This document shows, piece by piece, positions 1 to 7,716 of a stretch of DNA of 30,021 nt (its first letter is position 1; each line of letters begins with the position of its first letter). The notes beneath the pieces are model-generated. The model did no database searches and had not been told where the DNA came from. It worked only from the letters and a program-made list of their open reading frames with translations. Source of the stretch: Mesorhizobium amorphae. Lineage in GTDB: Bacteria > Pseudomonadota > Alphaproteobacteria > Rhizobiales > Rhizobiaceae. The stretch lies in the NCBI GenBank assembly GCA_003240775.1, contig QFNI01000047.1:1-30021 (forward strand), given 5' to 3'. The translations under genes and the position numbers were made by a program.

Positions 1-412
1 AGAGCGTGCCGCGCCCTTCCTCGGGTATGTAGACCGTTTCCACCTCGACGGGCCGGCCGGCCCCACGCGGGGGAAAGCGGAACAGCCATTTGCGCGTGCC
101 GTCCGTCGAGACTTGCTCTTCCACGATCTCGGGGCGCGCGATCGTGAAGGTGCGGTCGAGCGCGTCGCGCAGATCGCGCGCCACATTGCTCATCGCGCCG
201 AAATCGGAAACGCCGCGCACATAGAGCCAGTGCCAGAGCTGCTGGGCCCGCATCTTCGCCTGCCGCTCGGGCACGCCCGCACCGACCAGCGCCTGGGCCA
301 GTTCGGGGCGCGAAAGGCCGACTAGCGTCGGCTTCTCCGCGGGCATTGCCGGACGGGATGATGCGGCCCGCGAAACGGGCGCGGTTTCAAGAACAAGGGT
401 CATGGCGGCCAT
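1..412 (-). CDS. rlmN: 23S rRNA/tRNA adenine-C2 methyltransferase RlmN, N-terminal part (runs off the window)
   Basis: RlmN is a radical-SAM enzyme that methylates C2 of A2503 in 23S rRNA and A37 of some tRNAs. Only the first 137 codons are here, so the CxxxCxxC cluster motif lies outside the window. Recognition rests on the N-terminal domain: an AQQLWHWLYVRGVSDFGAMS stretch, and VSTDGTRKWLFRF followed by VETVYIPEEGRGTL, which in the family comes just before CVSSQVGC. Two in-frame ATGs are possible, at 412 and 403, and neither has a clear ribosome binding site, so the exact start is open. The gene is divergent from sugE; the 225 bases between them hold the sugE leader. Confidence 0.9.
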   Translation of the reverse strand, partial: MAAMTLVLETAPVSRAASSRPAMPAEKPTLVGLSRPELAQALVGAGVPERQAKMRAQQLWHWLYVRGVSDFGAMSNVARDLRDALDRTFTIARPEIVEEQVSTDGTRKWLFRFPPRGAGRPVEVETVYIPEEGRGTL

Positions 413-601
413 ATGGGTATTGTGAGCGGTGGCCTGAAGGCCGAGAGCTTCGCGCAGGCCCATAGCATGCCCGAGCCGATGCGTCACCTTTTGCCCCGTT
501 CAGGGTGGAGCAGGCCACGCTGCGGGGTTCTTTTCGGGCAGGCGATGCCCTATCTGTCTTTCCGCGAGGCCACGTCCCCGCCCTCAAGCGAGGTGCCAAG
601 T

Positions 602-635
602 CCGGGACGGCCCGGCCCTTTTTCAAAGGAGGGCC
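602..635 (+). promoter_or_regulatory. Candidate guanidine-II (mini-ykkC)-like leader of sugE
   Basis: A 5-bp GC stem (602-606 with 611-615) closes the tetraloop ACGG at 607-610. This matches the ACGR loop that defines guanidine-II riboswitch hairpins. The 3' strand of this stem overlaps a second inverted repeat, GGCCCT at 614-619 with AGGGCC at 630-635, which would bury the Shine-Dalgarno AAAGGAGGG (625-633) of sugE. The two hairpins cannot form together, as expected for a translational ON switch that responds to guanidine. The weak point is that normal guanidine-II RNAs have two ACGR hairpins, and no second one is visible upstream; ACGT and ACGC occur there but without matching stems. Confidence 0.5.
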
Positions 636-637
636 GC

Positions 638-958
638 ATGGCCTGGATCATGCTCACCATCGCCGGAATCCTGGAGGTCGTCTGGGCCTATTCCATGAAG
701 CTGTCCGACGGCTTCACGCGGCCTTGGCCGACCGGCGTCACCTTCGTCACCATGGCCGCGAGCTTTGCGCTCCTTTCGTTCGCCATGCGCACGCTGCCGC
801 TCGGCACGGCCTACATGATCTGGACGGGCATCGGGGCGGTGGGTGCGTTCATCGTGGGCGTGACCGTGCTGGGCGAGGGCGCGACGCCCGGCCGCCTGGC
901 GGCTGCCGCTCTCATCGTTTCCGGCATCGTGCTGATGAAGCTGTCGACCGACGGCTAG
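638..958 (+). CDS. sugE: SMR-family guanidinium exporter SugE/Gdx
   Basis: A 106-residue small multidrug resistance protein with four membrane segments, which works as an antiparallel dimer in the inner membrane and exchanges guanidinium for protons. It belongs to the SugE/Gdx branch rather than EmrE: it has the segment TAYMIWTGIGAVGA (58-70). The residues known to line the guanidinium site of Gdx-Clo are all present at the same numbers: Glu13, Trp16, Ser42, Tyr59 and Trp62. The ATG at 638 is chosen because of the strong AAAGGAGGG just upstream and because the family length is about 105; the frame stays open upstream to 413 only by chance. The stop is 9 bases from the stop of the convergent ACT-domain gene. 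The leader may be a guanidine-responsive switch. Confidence 0.92.
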   Translation: MAWIMLTIAGILEVVWAYSMKLSDGFTRPWPTGVTFVTMAASFALLSFAMRTLPLGTAYMIWTGIGAVGAFIVGVTVLGEGATPGRLAAAALIVSGIVLMKLSTDG

Positions 959-967
959 GCTTTGCCC

Positions 968-1369
968 TCAAGCTTCCTTCGACAGTGCTTGAAGAAGCGC
1001 CAGCGCCCTTTCGGCGTCGGCCGCTGGCACGAACACGTGGTCGTGGCGGAGCGCGGCTATCACGTTGCAGGCGATGTCGTGCTCGGCCAGCCGGGCCGAG
1101 ACTGCGGCCGTCAGGCCCACCCCGTCGAGCGCGGAGCACACGCGCAGCTCAATCCAGCGGAGCGGCAGGATCTGCTCCGCGCCGATGGCGCGCGCGGTCT
1201 CCACCGGCAAGAGGAGGGACAGGCCCTCGTTCTCGCGGAAGGCTGCGAGCGCCTGGGCCATGAGCGCTGCGGGGTCGGCCTTCTGGGGGCCGACAAAGGC
1301 ATAAAAGCCCTCGTGCAGAAACGGGTCCATCGCGGCAAGCATCGCCTGCCGCGTCCGAACCGTTTCCAT
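968..1369 (-). CDS. ACT-domain protein (COG3602-like), function unknown
   Basis: A protein of about 133 residues, predicted cytoplasmic (no signal peptide or membrane segment), resembling the COG3602 family of small proteins with two ACT-like halves. The first half holds LHEGFYAFVGP and the second holds RVCSALDGVGLTAAVSARLAEHDIACNVIAALRHDHVFVP, a typical beta-alpha-beta ACT pattern with a hydrophobic strand near the end. ACT domains usually bind small ligands such as amino acids; the ligand here cannot be read from the sequence. The start codon ATG at 1369 overlaps the ialB stop as TGATG, so translation is probably coupled to ialB; a GTG one codon earlier (1372) is the alternative start. Confidence 0.8.
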   Translation of the reverse strand: METVRTRQAMLAAMDPFLHEGFYAFVGPQKADPAALMAQALAAFRENEGLSLLLPVETARAIGAEQILPLRWIELRVCSALDGVGLTAAVSARLAEHDIACNVIAALRHDHVFVPAADAERALALLQALSKEA

Positions 1370-1872
1370 CACTTGCAGGAAGCGATGGAGCCCAGGGCTG
1401 CCGAGATGCCCTTGAGCGAGAAGGTGTAGTTGGTCGGGTTGCCACGGCCGGAGCGGGCGGCGATCTTCATGTCAGAGCCCGAGCGCATGGCGGCCACGAG
1501 CGCGGGCTCATCGGCCGCGTTCTCCACCCAGGCCGACTTGCCCTTGGTGAACATGGAGAAGGTCTTGCCGCCGACATCGACGCTGACCTTGGAATTGGCC
1601 TGGAAGTCGTAGGACGCGATGAACTGGGGCTCGAAGGAAGGCTGGCCGCCGGGGCGCTGGCTGACGAAGAAGAAGATGTCGCCGTGGTTGAGCGTGGGCG
1701 GCTGCTTGTCGGTGGGAACCGTCAGGACGTAGCACACCTTGCTGGAGCCGGCCTGGTAGGAATAGGTGCCCCAGGCGCTGTGCTGGCCGATCTTGGTGGC
1801 CGACTGGGCGAATGCCGGCTGCGCCGCTGCCACCGCTGCCGTTGCCGCCAGTGCCACCATCCATCCACGCAT
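1369..1872 (-). CDS. Invasion-associated locus B (IalB) family periplasmic protein
   Basis: A 167-residue exported protein. Residues 1-22 form a signal peptide ending AFA before Gln23. The mature part has the IalB-like beta pattern (GTYSYQAGSSKVCYVLTVP, DIFFFVSQRP, KTFSMFTKGKSAWVENAADE) and two cysteines, one in the KVCYV strand and one next to the C-terminus, which could form a disulfide. IalB was named for Bartonella entry into red cells, but relatives are common in free-living Hyphomicrobiales, where the role is unclear; virulence should not be inferred. The ATG at 1872 is chosen because AGGA lies 6-7 bases upstream and the signal peptide begins there; the frame is open further upstream to 2010. 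The ACT-domain gene follows with a TGATG overlap. Confidence 0.88.
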   Translation of the reverse strand: MRGWMVALAATAAVAAAQPAFAQSATKIGQHSAWGTYSYQAGSSKVCYVLTVPTDKQPPTLNHGDIFFFVSQRPGGQPSFEPQFIASYDFQANSKVSVDVGGKTFSMFTKGKSAWVENAADEPALVAAMRSGSDMKIAARSGRGNPTNYTFSLKGISAALGSIASCK

Positions 1873-2101
1873 CGTTTCCTGCCCTTTTTCTTGTAGCCAG
1901 CCGCAGGCCATTCGCCGGAGCGGATGGGCCGTTCGCTTCAATTTGAATGAATCGAGCTTACCAAAGGGTGAACCCGGTCCCGAAACTGTCGGAGAAGGGG
2001 CCTGCCGCACCCGCTTTCACGGACGGGGAAAGCCTGCCTCCCTCACGGGAGCGATTCAGGATGGGACGAAAACGGCGAGAGTTTGACAGCGCTTCGCCGG
2101 C

Positions 2102-2464
2102 TCACGCAGCCGTGACGCCGTCCTTGGCAAGAGCCTCGCGCGCGGCCTGGCGGTGGGCCGGCGTGACATGGGAGCGGATCGCGGCGAGCGCTGCGGAAAG
2201 CACGGCCACGTCATCCGTGAAGCCCGCGATCAGGAGAAAGTCAGGGATCGCGTCGGCGGGCATGATGAAATAGGCGAGCGCGCCGAAGATGACGGCCTTG
2301 GCGCGCATGGGCGTGTTCCAGTCGAGCGCGCAATAATAGGCGGCGACCACCTCTTCCATGAAGGGGATGCGACGTGCGGCAGCCTTCACCGTGCGCCAAA
2401 AGGCTTCGGGCGAAACCGGCTTGGGGTCGGGCGTGGCTGTCGTGGTGGTGCTGTCCGCTGTCAT
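2102..2464 (-). CDS. YkvA/DUF1232 family small membrane protein
   Basis: A 120-residue protein with the DUF1232 (YkvA) core: AVIFGALAYFIMPADAIPDFLLIAGFTDDVAVLSAAL, that is, a hydrophobic helix followed by the conserved P-x-D-xIPDF pattern and a second helix starting with DD. The N-terminal 25 residues are rich in Thr, Pro and Ser and low in complexity. The family function is not known; the hydrophobic stretch suggests membrane association. GGAGGG about 10 bases before the ATG at 2464 fixes the start there rather than at the in-frame GTG at 2485, because that GTG lies upstream of the Shine-Dalgarno. It follows phhB by 52 bases on the same strand and may share its transcript. Confidence 0.85.
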   Translation of the reverse strand: MTADSTTTTATPDPKPVSPEAFWRTVKAAARRIPFMEEVVAAYYCALDWNTPMRAKAVIFGALAYFIMPADAIPDFLLIAGFTDDVAVLSAALAAIRSHVTPAHRQAAREALAKDGVTAA

Positions 2465-2516
2465 CGTGGGTGAACCCTCCGTCACAAGCGAAATGTGGGA
2501 AAACCCGAGCCCCTCT

Positions 2517-2816
2517 TCAAGCGGCCTGGAAATAGCGCCCCATGGCTTCGGCCATGCGGAAATCGAGCGTGGTCAGCCCGCCGGCATCGTGGGTGGAAAG
2601 GCTGACGCTCACCGTGTTGTAGCTGTTCGACCAGTCGGGATGATGGTCGAGCTTTTCGGCGAGAAGTGCGGCACGGCTCATGAAGGCCCAGGCGGCGCTG
2701 AAAGTCTTGAAGCGGAAGACGCGGGTGAGCGAGCGGCCGTTCTCGCCAAGGCTCCAGTCTTCGAGCGAAGCGAAGGCCGCCTGCACGGCCTCGCCGTCCA
2801 TCGGCTGGCGCGCCAT
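2517..2816 (-). CDS. phhB: Pterin-4a-carbinolamine dehydratase (PCD/DCoH)
   Basis: A 99-residue cytoplasmic enzyme that dehydrates 4a-hydroxytetrahydropterin, regenerating the cofactor of phenylalanine hydroxylase or other pterin-dependent enzymes. The family motif EKLDHHPDWSNSYNTV covers residues 54-69 with the histidine pair at 58-59, and the third family histidine is at 76 in STHDAGGLT. The length is normal. The ATG at 2816 lies one base after the thpR stop (TGAGATG), so the two genes are very probably co-transcribed and translationally coupled. No phenylalanine hydroxylase gene is in the window, so the partner pathway is unknown. Confidence 0.93.
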   Translation of the reverse strand: MARQPMDGEAVQAAFASLEDWSLGENGRSLTRVFRFKTFSAAWAFMSRAALLAEKLDHHPDWSNSYNTVSVSLSTHDAGGLTTLDFRMAEAMGRYFQAA

Positions 2817-2817
2817 C

Positions 2818-3411
2818 TCAGTAGGGGCGCCAGGCGGCCGCCGCCGACCAGTCGACGGCTGCGCGGCGGTGATCGCCCGCGCCGAGCGGCCAGGCTTCCT
2901 CCACCACATAGGGACCGCCGCCCACGCTGTCGCGCGAGGACATCAGAACGAAGCGGCCGACGCGGAAGGGCAGGGCCGAGAAGTTGCCGCGCGCCGAAAG
3001 GTAGTGCGCCACCTCGACGGGCGAGGTGTTGCGCAGGCGCGCAAGCGTCACATGCGGCACGAAGCGGTTCTTTTCGGCAGGTAGGCCCATGCGCTGGCAG
3101 ATGCGCTCGATCTCGGCCTGGAGCGCGTTGAGCTCGGGCGAGGGGCCTGCCGCCGCATAGACCGAATGAGGCTTCTTGCCGCCGAAAGCGCCGACGCCCG
3201 AGAGTTCGAGCGAGAAGGAGGGCCGGTTCACCCGGTCGAGCGCGCCAGCGATCTCGTCTGCCACGGGGCCGGACACATCGCCGATGAAGCGCAACGTCAG
3301 GTGGTAGTTCTCGACGTCGATCCAGCGTGCGCCGGGAAGACCGCCGCGCAGGAGAGAGAGCGACATGCTCGCATCCCGCGGGATTTCGAGGGCAGTGAAA
3401 AGGCGTGGCAT
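2818..3411 (-). CDS. thpR: RNA 2',3'-cyclic phosphodiesterase (ThpR/LigT, 2H family)
   Basis: A 197-residue member of the 2H phosphoesterase family, which opens 2',3'-cyclic phosphate ends of RNA; the older name is 2'-5' RNA ligase. Both catalytic motifs are present: HLTL at residues 37-40 and HVTL at 120-123. The N-terminus MPRLFTALEIP is typical. The ATG at 3411 is chosen because AAGGAGTG lies about 8 bases upstream and the conserved beta strand begins at residue 3. It is the first gene of a probable thpR-phhB-ykvA transcript. The 143 bases upstream, to the arylesterase stop, hold nothing I recognise. Confidence 0.92.
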   Translation of the reverse strand: MPRLFTALEIPRDASMSLSLLRGGLPGARWIDVENYHLTLRFIGDVSGPVADEIAGALDRVNRPSFSLELSGVGAFGGKKPHSVYAAAGPSPELNALQAEIERICQRMGLPAEKNRFVPHVTLARLRNTSPVEVAHYLSARGNFSALPFRVGRFVLMSSRDSVGGGPYVVEEAWPLGAGDHRRAAVDWSAAAAWRPY

Positions 3412-3554
3412 CGCAGGCACTCCTTCAAGGTCGAGAAAACCCCTCACCCCCAAGCCAATCACCGGGGCCGCATGCGGACAAGCGGAGTTTTTTGCATCGC
3501 ACGCGCAACCCACAGGAAGATGAAGGCGGGATCTGCGCGGTCAGAATGCGCGGC

Positions 3555-4211
3555 TCAGCTTGCCCCTGGCTTGGGCAGGAGCGCCTCCACTGCGGGAAGC
3601 GCGCGCTCCACCATGCGGGCGATGCCTTCCCTGTTGGGGTGCATGCGGTCTTCCAGAAACATGTTCGAGCCGGGCTCGATGCCGTCGAGGAAGAAGGGGT
3701 AGAGGGGCACGCCGTATTTCTCGGCGAGGCGGGGATACATGCCCTCGAAGCGTGCGACATAGTCGGGGCCGAGATTGGGGGCCGCGCGCATGCCGGCGAG
3801 CAGCACGGGGATGTTGCGCGCCTGAAGGCGCGCCAGCATGGCGTCGAGATTCTTTTCGGCGGCCTCGGGCGGCAGGCCGCGCAGCATGTCGTTGGCGCCG
3901 AGCTCTAGGATCACGAGGTCGGTGTTGTCGGGCACCGACCAGTCGAGCCGGGCGAGACCGCCGCTCGTCGTGTCGCCGGACACGCCGGCATTGGCGACTT
4001 CGACCTCATGGCCCTTTGCGCGCAGAGCTGCCTGGAGCTGGTCGGTGAAGCCCTGGCCGGCGGGCAAGCCGTAGCCTGCCATCAGGCTGTCGCCGAAACC
4101 CACCACGCGGGAGGGCTCGGCCCACGCAGGCGTGAGCGCGACGCAAAAACTTGTGACCAGAAAAATCGCCGCAGCGGCGGATTTGCGCAGATTAGGCCGT
4201 TCCAACGCCAC
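3555..4211 (-). CDS. Secreted SGNH arylesterase / TesA-like lysophospholipase
   Basis: A 218-residue exported esterase. Residues 1-31 form a signal peptide (hydrophobic core AIFLVTSFCVALTPAWA). All SGNH blocks are visible: GFGDSL with nucleophile Ser42, NAGVSGDTT with Gly76, GAND with Asn107, and DRMH with catalytic Asp188 and His191. It should hydrolyse short-chain esters, thioesters or lysolipids in the periplasm, as E. coli TesA does. The start is the GTG at 4211, supported by GGGAG 7-8 bases upstream. It is divergent, 54 bases away, from a YbbA/YbbP-type transporter, the same partnership as tesA-ybbA-ybbP in E. coli. No strong terminator was seen after it. Confidence 0.92.
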   Translation of the reverse strand: MALERPNLRKSAAAAIFLVTSFCVALTPAWAEPSRVVGFGDSLMAGYGLPAGQGFTDQLQAALRAKGHEVEVANAGVSGDTTSGGLARLDWSVPDNTDLVILELGANDMLRGLPPEAAEKNLDAMLARLQARNIPVLLAGMRAAPNLGPDYVARFEGMYPRLAEKYGVPLYPFFLDGIEPGSNMFLEDRMHPNREGIARMVERALPAVEALLPKPGAS

Positions 4212-4265
4212 GGTTCGTCTCCCATATCACCAGCTTCTTCTCCTCCCATATAGGTACGTTCCCCT

Positions 4266-4967
4266 TTGGCAGAAGCAGCGATCGAACTGGCCGACGTGTC
4301 CCTGACGCTCGGCCAAGGGGCCTCCAGCGTCCATGTGCTGAAGGGTGTGAGCCTCCAGGTGGCACCCGGCGAGGCGCTCGGGATCGTCGGGCCGTCGGGC
4401 TCGGGCAAGTCGACGCTGCTGATGGTGCTGGCGGGGCTGGAGCGGGTGGACAGGGGCTCCGTCCGCATCGCAGGCGAAGAGATCACGGGCCGCAGCGAAG
4501 ACCAGGTGGCGGCGTTCCGGGGCCGCAATGTCGGCATCGTGTTCCAGTCGTTCCACCTGATCCCCAACATGACCGCGCTGGAGAACGTGGCCGTGCCGCT
4601 GGAACTCGCCGGCGAAACGGATGCGTTCGCGCGGGCCGAGAAGGAGCTCGCGGCAGTGGGCCTCGCCAATCGCGTGACGCATTATCCCGGCGAGCTTTCA
4701 GGCGGCGAGCAGCAGCGCGTGGCGATCGCGCGCGCTCTTGCGCCCTCGCCCCGCATCCTGATCGCCGACGAGCCGACCGGCAATCTCGACGGCGCGACGG
4801 GCCGGCAGGTGGCCGACCTCTTGTTCGCCAAGGCGGCGGAGCGGGGCATGACGCTCGTGCTCGTGACCCACGATCCTGCACTCGCCGCGCGCTGCACGCG
4901 CCAGGTCGCCATGCGCTCGGGCGTCATCGAGACCGCCTCACCCGCCCAGCCCGTGGCGGCCGAGTGA
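4266..4967 (+). CDS. ABC transporter ATP-binding protein, YbbA/LolD type
   Basis: A 233-residue ATPase of the MacB/LolD/YbbA group that energises mechanotransmission ABC systems. Walker A GPSGSGKST is at 42-50, the Q-loop glutamine at 94, the signature LSGGEQQRVAIARAL at 144-158, Walker B ILIADEP at 164-170, and the switch His at 202 in VTHD. The start is TTG at 4266; there is no nearby ATG, and a later start would remove the first beta strand. The ribosome binding site is weak (AGG 10 bases upstream). The permease gene follows with a TGATG overlap. With the divergent arylesterase this forms a TesA-YbbA-YbbP-like cluster; the cargo is unknown but may be lipid-related. Confidence 0.93.
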   Translation: MAEAAIELADVSLTLGQGASSVHVLKGVSLQVAPGEALGIVGPSGSGKSTLLMVLAGLERVDRGSVRIAGEEITGRSEDQVAAFRGRNVGIVFQSFHLIPNMTALENVAVPLELAGETDAFARAEKELAAVGLANRVTHYPGELSGGEQQRVAIARALAPSPRILIADEPTGNLDGATGRQVADLLFAKAAERGMTLVLVTHDPALAARCTRQVAMRSGVIETASPAQPVAAE

Positions 4968-7543
4968 TGGCGGGCGGGGTCGTTTCACAGCGTGGGCGCG
5001 CTCCCGGCCTGCCGCTCGCCTTCCGTTTCGCGCTGCGCGAGATGCGGGGGGGCTTGCGTGGGTTTTGGATCTTCGTCGCCTGCATCGCGCTCGGCGTGGC
5101 GGCGATCGGCGGCGTCAATTCGGTGGCGCGCGCCATCACGGAAGGCGTGGCCGACCAGGGCCAGACGCTGCTCGGCGGCGACATGCGCTTCGAGCTCGCC
5201 CAGCGCGAGGCGAGGCCGGACGAGCGCGCCTTCCTCGATACGCTGGGCACGGTGGCCGAGAGCGCCAACCTCCGCTCCATGGCGCGGCTGCCCGATGCGA
5301 GCGACCAGACCTTGGTGCAGGCCAAAGCGGTCGACCCCGCGCTCTTTCCGCTGTTCGGAGAGTTCGGCGTGGAGCCTGCCCAATCCAACGCCGACCTTCT
5401 GACCGATCGCGACGGCGCGTGGGGGGCTGCTGCCCCGCAGGACCTGTTCGACCGGCTCGGGCTCGCATTGGGCGACCGGGTCGAGGTAGGCGGCGCTTCC
5501 TTCGAGCTGCGCGGCGTGATCACCAACGAGCCCGATGCGGTTTCGGACGGTTTTGCGATCGCGCCGCGCCTTCTGATCTCCAACGAGGCGCTGCGCGCTT
5601 CGGGCCTCGTCCAGCCGGGCAGCCTGATCGAGCACATCTACAAGCTGCGCCTCGGCACCGAGCCCACCCAGGCCGCGATCGAGGACGTGCGGGCAGCCGC
5701 GCGCGAGCGCTTTCCCGAAGCCGGATGGAGCGTGCGCGACCGCTTCAACGCAGCCCCCGCCATCTCCAACAATGTGGAGCGCTTCGGCCAATTCCTGACG
5801 CTGGTCGGGCTCACCGCGCTTGTGGTGGGCGGGGTCGGCGTGGCGAATGCCGTGCGCGCCTATCTCGACGCCAAGCGGCCGGTGATCGCGACGTTCAAGA
5901 GCCTGGGGGCGTCCGGCGGCTTCGTGTTCGGCCTCTATCTCATGCAGATCCTGATGGTGGCGGGGCTGGGCATCGCGCTCGGGCTGTTGATCGCGGTTCT
6001 CATGCCGTTCGGCGCGCAGGCCGCGCTTGCCTCGCTCCTGCCGCTGCCGGCCGAGATGGGCATCTATCCCGGTGCGCTGTTGCTTGCGGTGGTGTTCGGC
6101 GTGGTGGTGACGCTGGTCTTCGCCATTCTGCCGCTCGGCCGCGCGCGCGACGTGCCGGCGACCGCACTCTTCCGCGAGCAGGGCTTCGATGCCGGCCGCC
6201 TGCCGCGCTGGCCCTATCTGCTGGTGGCGGGCGCGCTCGCCCTCGCGCTTGCGGGGCTTGCCGTTCTGTCTGCCGACGAGCGGCGCATCGCCGTCATCTT
6301 CGTGGGCGCGATGCTGTTTTCGTTCGCCGTGCTGCGCGGGGTGGGCTTTGTGGTGCAGTGGATCGCACGGCGCAGCCCGCGCACCCGCTCGACCGCGCTC
6401 AGGCTTGCGGTCGGCAACATCCACCGGCCCGGCGCTCTTACGCCGTCGGTGGTGCTGTCGCTGGGCCTCGGGCTGACGCTTCTCTGCACGCTCGCGTTGA
6501 TCGACGGCAACCTGCGCCAGCAGATCTCCAACAACTTGCCGGCGACCGCACCCGACTTCTTCTTCATCGACATCCAGAACACCGAGGTCGACCGGTTCCA
6601 GGATTTCGTGACGGCCGAGGCGCCCGGCTCGACCTTGCAGCGCGTGCCCATGCTGCGCGGGCGCATCACCGCGCTGAATGGCGTGGATTCGACCGAGATC
6701 AAGGCACCGCCCGAAGCCGCCTGGGTGCTGCGCGGCGACCGCGGGCTGACCTATTCGCCCACCGTTCCCGAGAATGCGAGCCTCGTGGAAGGCGAATGGT
6801 GGCCGGCCGACTATGCGGGCGAGCCGCTCGTCTCCTTCGTGGACGAGGAGGGTTATGCGCTCGGCCTCAAGATCGGCGACACGGTGACGGTGAACGTGCT
6901 CGGGCGTGACATCACGGCCCGCATCGCTTCCTTCCGCAAGGTGGAATGGGAATCGATGGGCATCAACTTCATCATGGTGTTCTCGCCCAACGCTTTCGCC
7001 GGCGCGCCGCATTCGTGGCTTGCGACCCTGACCTGGCCCGAAAGCACGGCCAGCGGCGAAAGCAGGATCGCCAATGCCGTGACGCGCGAATTCCCCGCCG
7101 TTTCCTCCGTGCGCATGTCGGACGCGATCACGCTGGTGAACCGGCTGATCGAGCAGATCGGCACGGCGATCCGGGTGGCGGCGCTTGTGGCGCTGGTTGC
7201 TTCCGTGCTCGTGCTTTCGGGGGCGCTCGCCGCCGGCAACCGGGCGCGCGTGCACGATGCGGTGGTGTTGAAGACGCTGGGCGCCACACGTCGCACGCTG
7301 ATCTCGGCGTTCTCGCTCGAATATCTCCTGATCGGGCTCGCAACCGCGGTGTTCGCGCTGCTCGCAGGCTGGGTCGCGGCGTGGTTCGTGGTGACGCAGG
7401 TGATGAAGCTCCAGGCGTCGTTCCTGCCCGAAGTCGCGTTGTCGACGATCGCGCTTTCGCTGGTGCTGACGGTGGGTTTCGGTCTCGTCGGCACATGGCG
7501 GGTTCTGGGACAGAAGGCCGCGCCGGTGCTCCGGAGCCTGTGA
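4967..7543 (+). CDS. ABC transporter permease, YbbP/FtsX family
   Basis: An 858-residue inner-membrane permease of the large YbbP type, twice the size of a simple MacB/LolC half. An N-terminal membrane segment (about 22-45) precedes a periplasmic domain, then a group of membrane helices (about 265-440) with further helices near 455-525. A second periplasmic domain (about 530-715) holds APDFFFIDIQNTEVDRF. The C-terminal FtsX domain has three helices (about 730-850) with ARVHDAVVLKTLGATRRTLISAFSLEY, the coupling region contacting the ATPase. Translation is coupled to the ATPase gene through TGATG; a GTG at 4964 is the alternative start. It probably moves or extracts lipids or hydrophobic cargo; this is inferred from the esterase neighbour. 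Confidence 0.92.
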   Translation: MAGGVVSQRGRAPGLPLAFRFALREMRGGLRGFWIFVACIALGVAAIGGVNSVARAITEGVADQGQTLLGGDMRFELAQREARPDERAFLDTLGTVAESANLRSMARLPDASDQTLVQAKAVDPALFPLFGEFGVEPAQSNADLLTDRDGAWGAAAPQDLFDRLGLALGDRVEVGGASFELRGVITNEPDAVSDGFAIAPRLLISNEALRASGLVQPGSLIEHIYKLRLGTEPTQAAIEDVRAAARERFPEAGWSVRDRFNAAPAISNNVERFGQFLTLVGLTALVVGGVGVANAVRAYLDAKRPVIATFKSLGASGGFVFGLYLMQILMVAGLGIALGLLIAVLMPFGAQAALASLLPLPAEMGIYPGALLLAVVFGVVVTLVFAILPLGRARDVPATALFREQGFDAGRLPRWPYLLVAGALALALAGLAVLSADERRIAVIFVGAMLFSFAVLRGVGFVVQWIARRSPRTRSTALRLAVGNIHRPGALTPSVVLSLGLGLTLLCTLALIDGNLRQQISNNLPATAPDFFFIDIQNTEVDRFQDFVTAEAPGSTLQRVPMLRGRITALNGVDSTEIKAPPEAAWVLRGDRGLTYSPTVPENASLVEGEWWPADYAGEPLVSFVDEEGYALGLKIGDTVTVNVLGRDITARIASFRKVEWESMGINFIMVFSPNAFAGAPHSWLATLTWPESTASGESRIANAVTREFPAVSSVRMSDAITLVNRLIEQIGTAIRVAALVALVASVLVLSGALAAGNRARVHDAVVLKTLGATRRTLISAFSLEYLLIGLATAVFALLAGWVAAWFVVTQVMKLQASFLPEVALSTIALSLVLTVGFGLVGTWRVLGQKAAPVLRSL

Positions 7544-7582
7544 AACCCCGCGATCACGCGATTTTTCAACGTGATACGGGTC

Positions 7583-7611
7583 TTGTTTGAGCGGGCCCCA
7601 CATATCATATT
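7583..7611 (+). promoter_or_regulatory. Possible sigma-70-like promoter of the BI-1 gene
   Basis: TTGTTT (7583-7588) and CATATT (7606-7611) are separated by 17 bases in the 173-base gap upstream of the Bax-inhibitor gene. Each box differs from consensus by two bases. The surrounding DNA is GC-rich, so the AT-rich boxes stand out, but there is no experimental support. Confidence 0.35.
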
Positions 7612-7716
7612 GCCGGGCAGGCATGCTGGAGTCCCGCCAGCGGCGCCTGGAGGGGGCGTTGCTTTTTCCCCACCGACACCCGACGGGACGAGAAAGCACA
7701 AGGAAACTTCACTCCA

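Noticed and set aside
413..637. Longer N-terminus for SugE starting at 413
   Set aside because: SMR proteins are about 105 residues and the strong Shine-Dalgarno directly before 638 decides the start.
4985..7699. A 904-codon open frame on the minus strand, antisense to the permease gene
   Set aside because: His/Arg/Gln-rich composition typical of antisense reading of high-GC genes; no domain; the YbbP-type permease explains the region.
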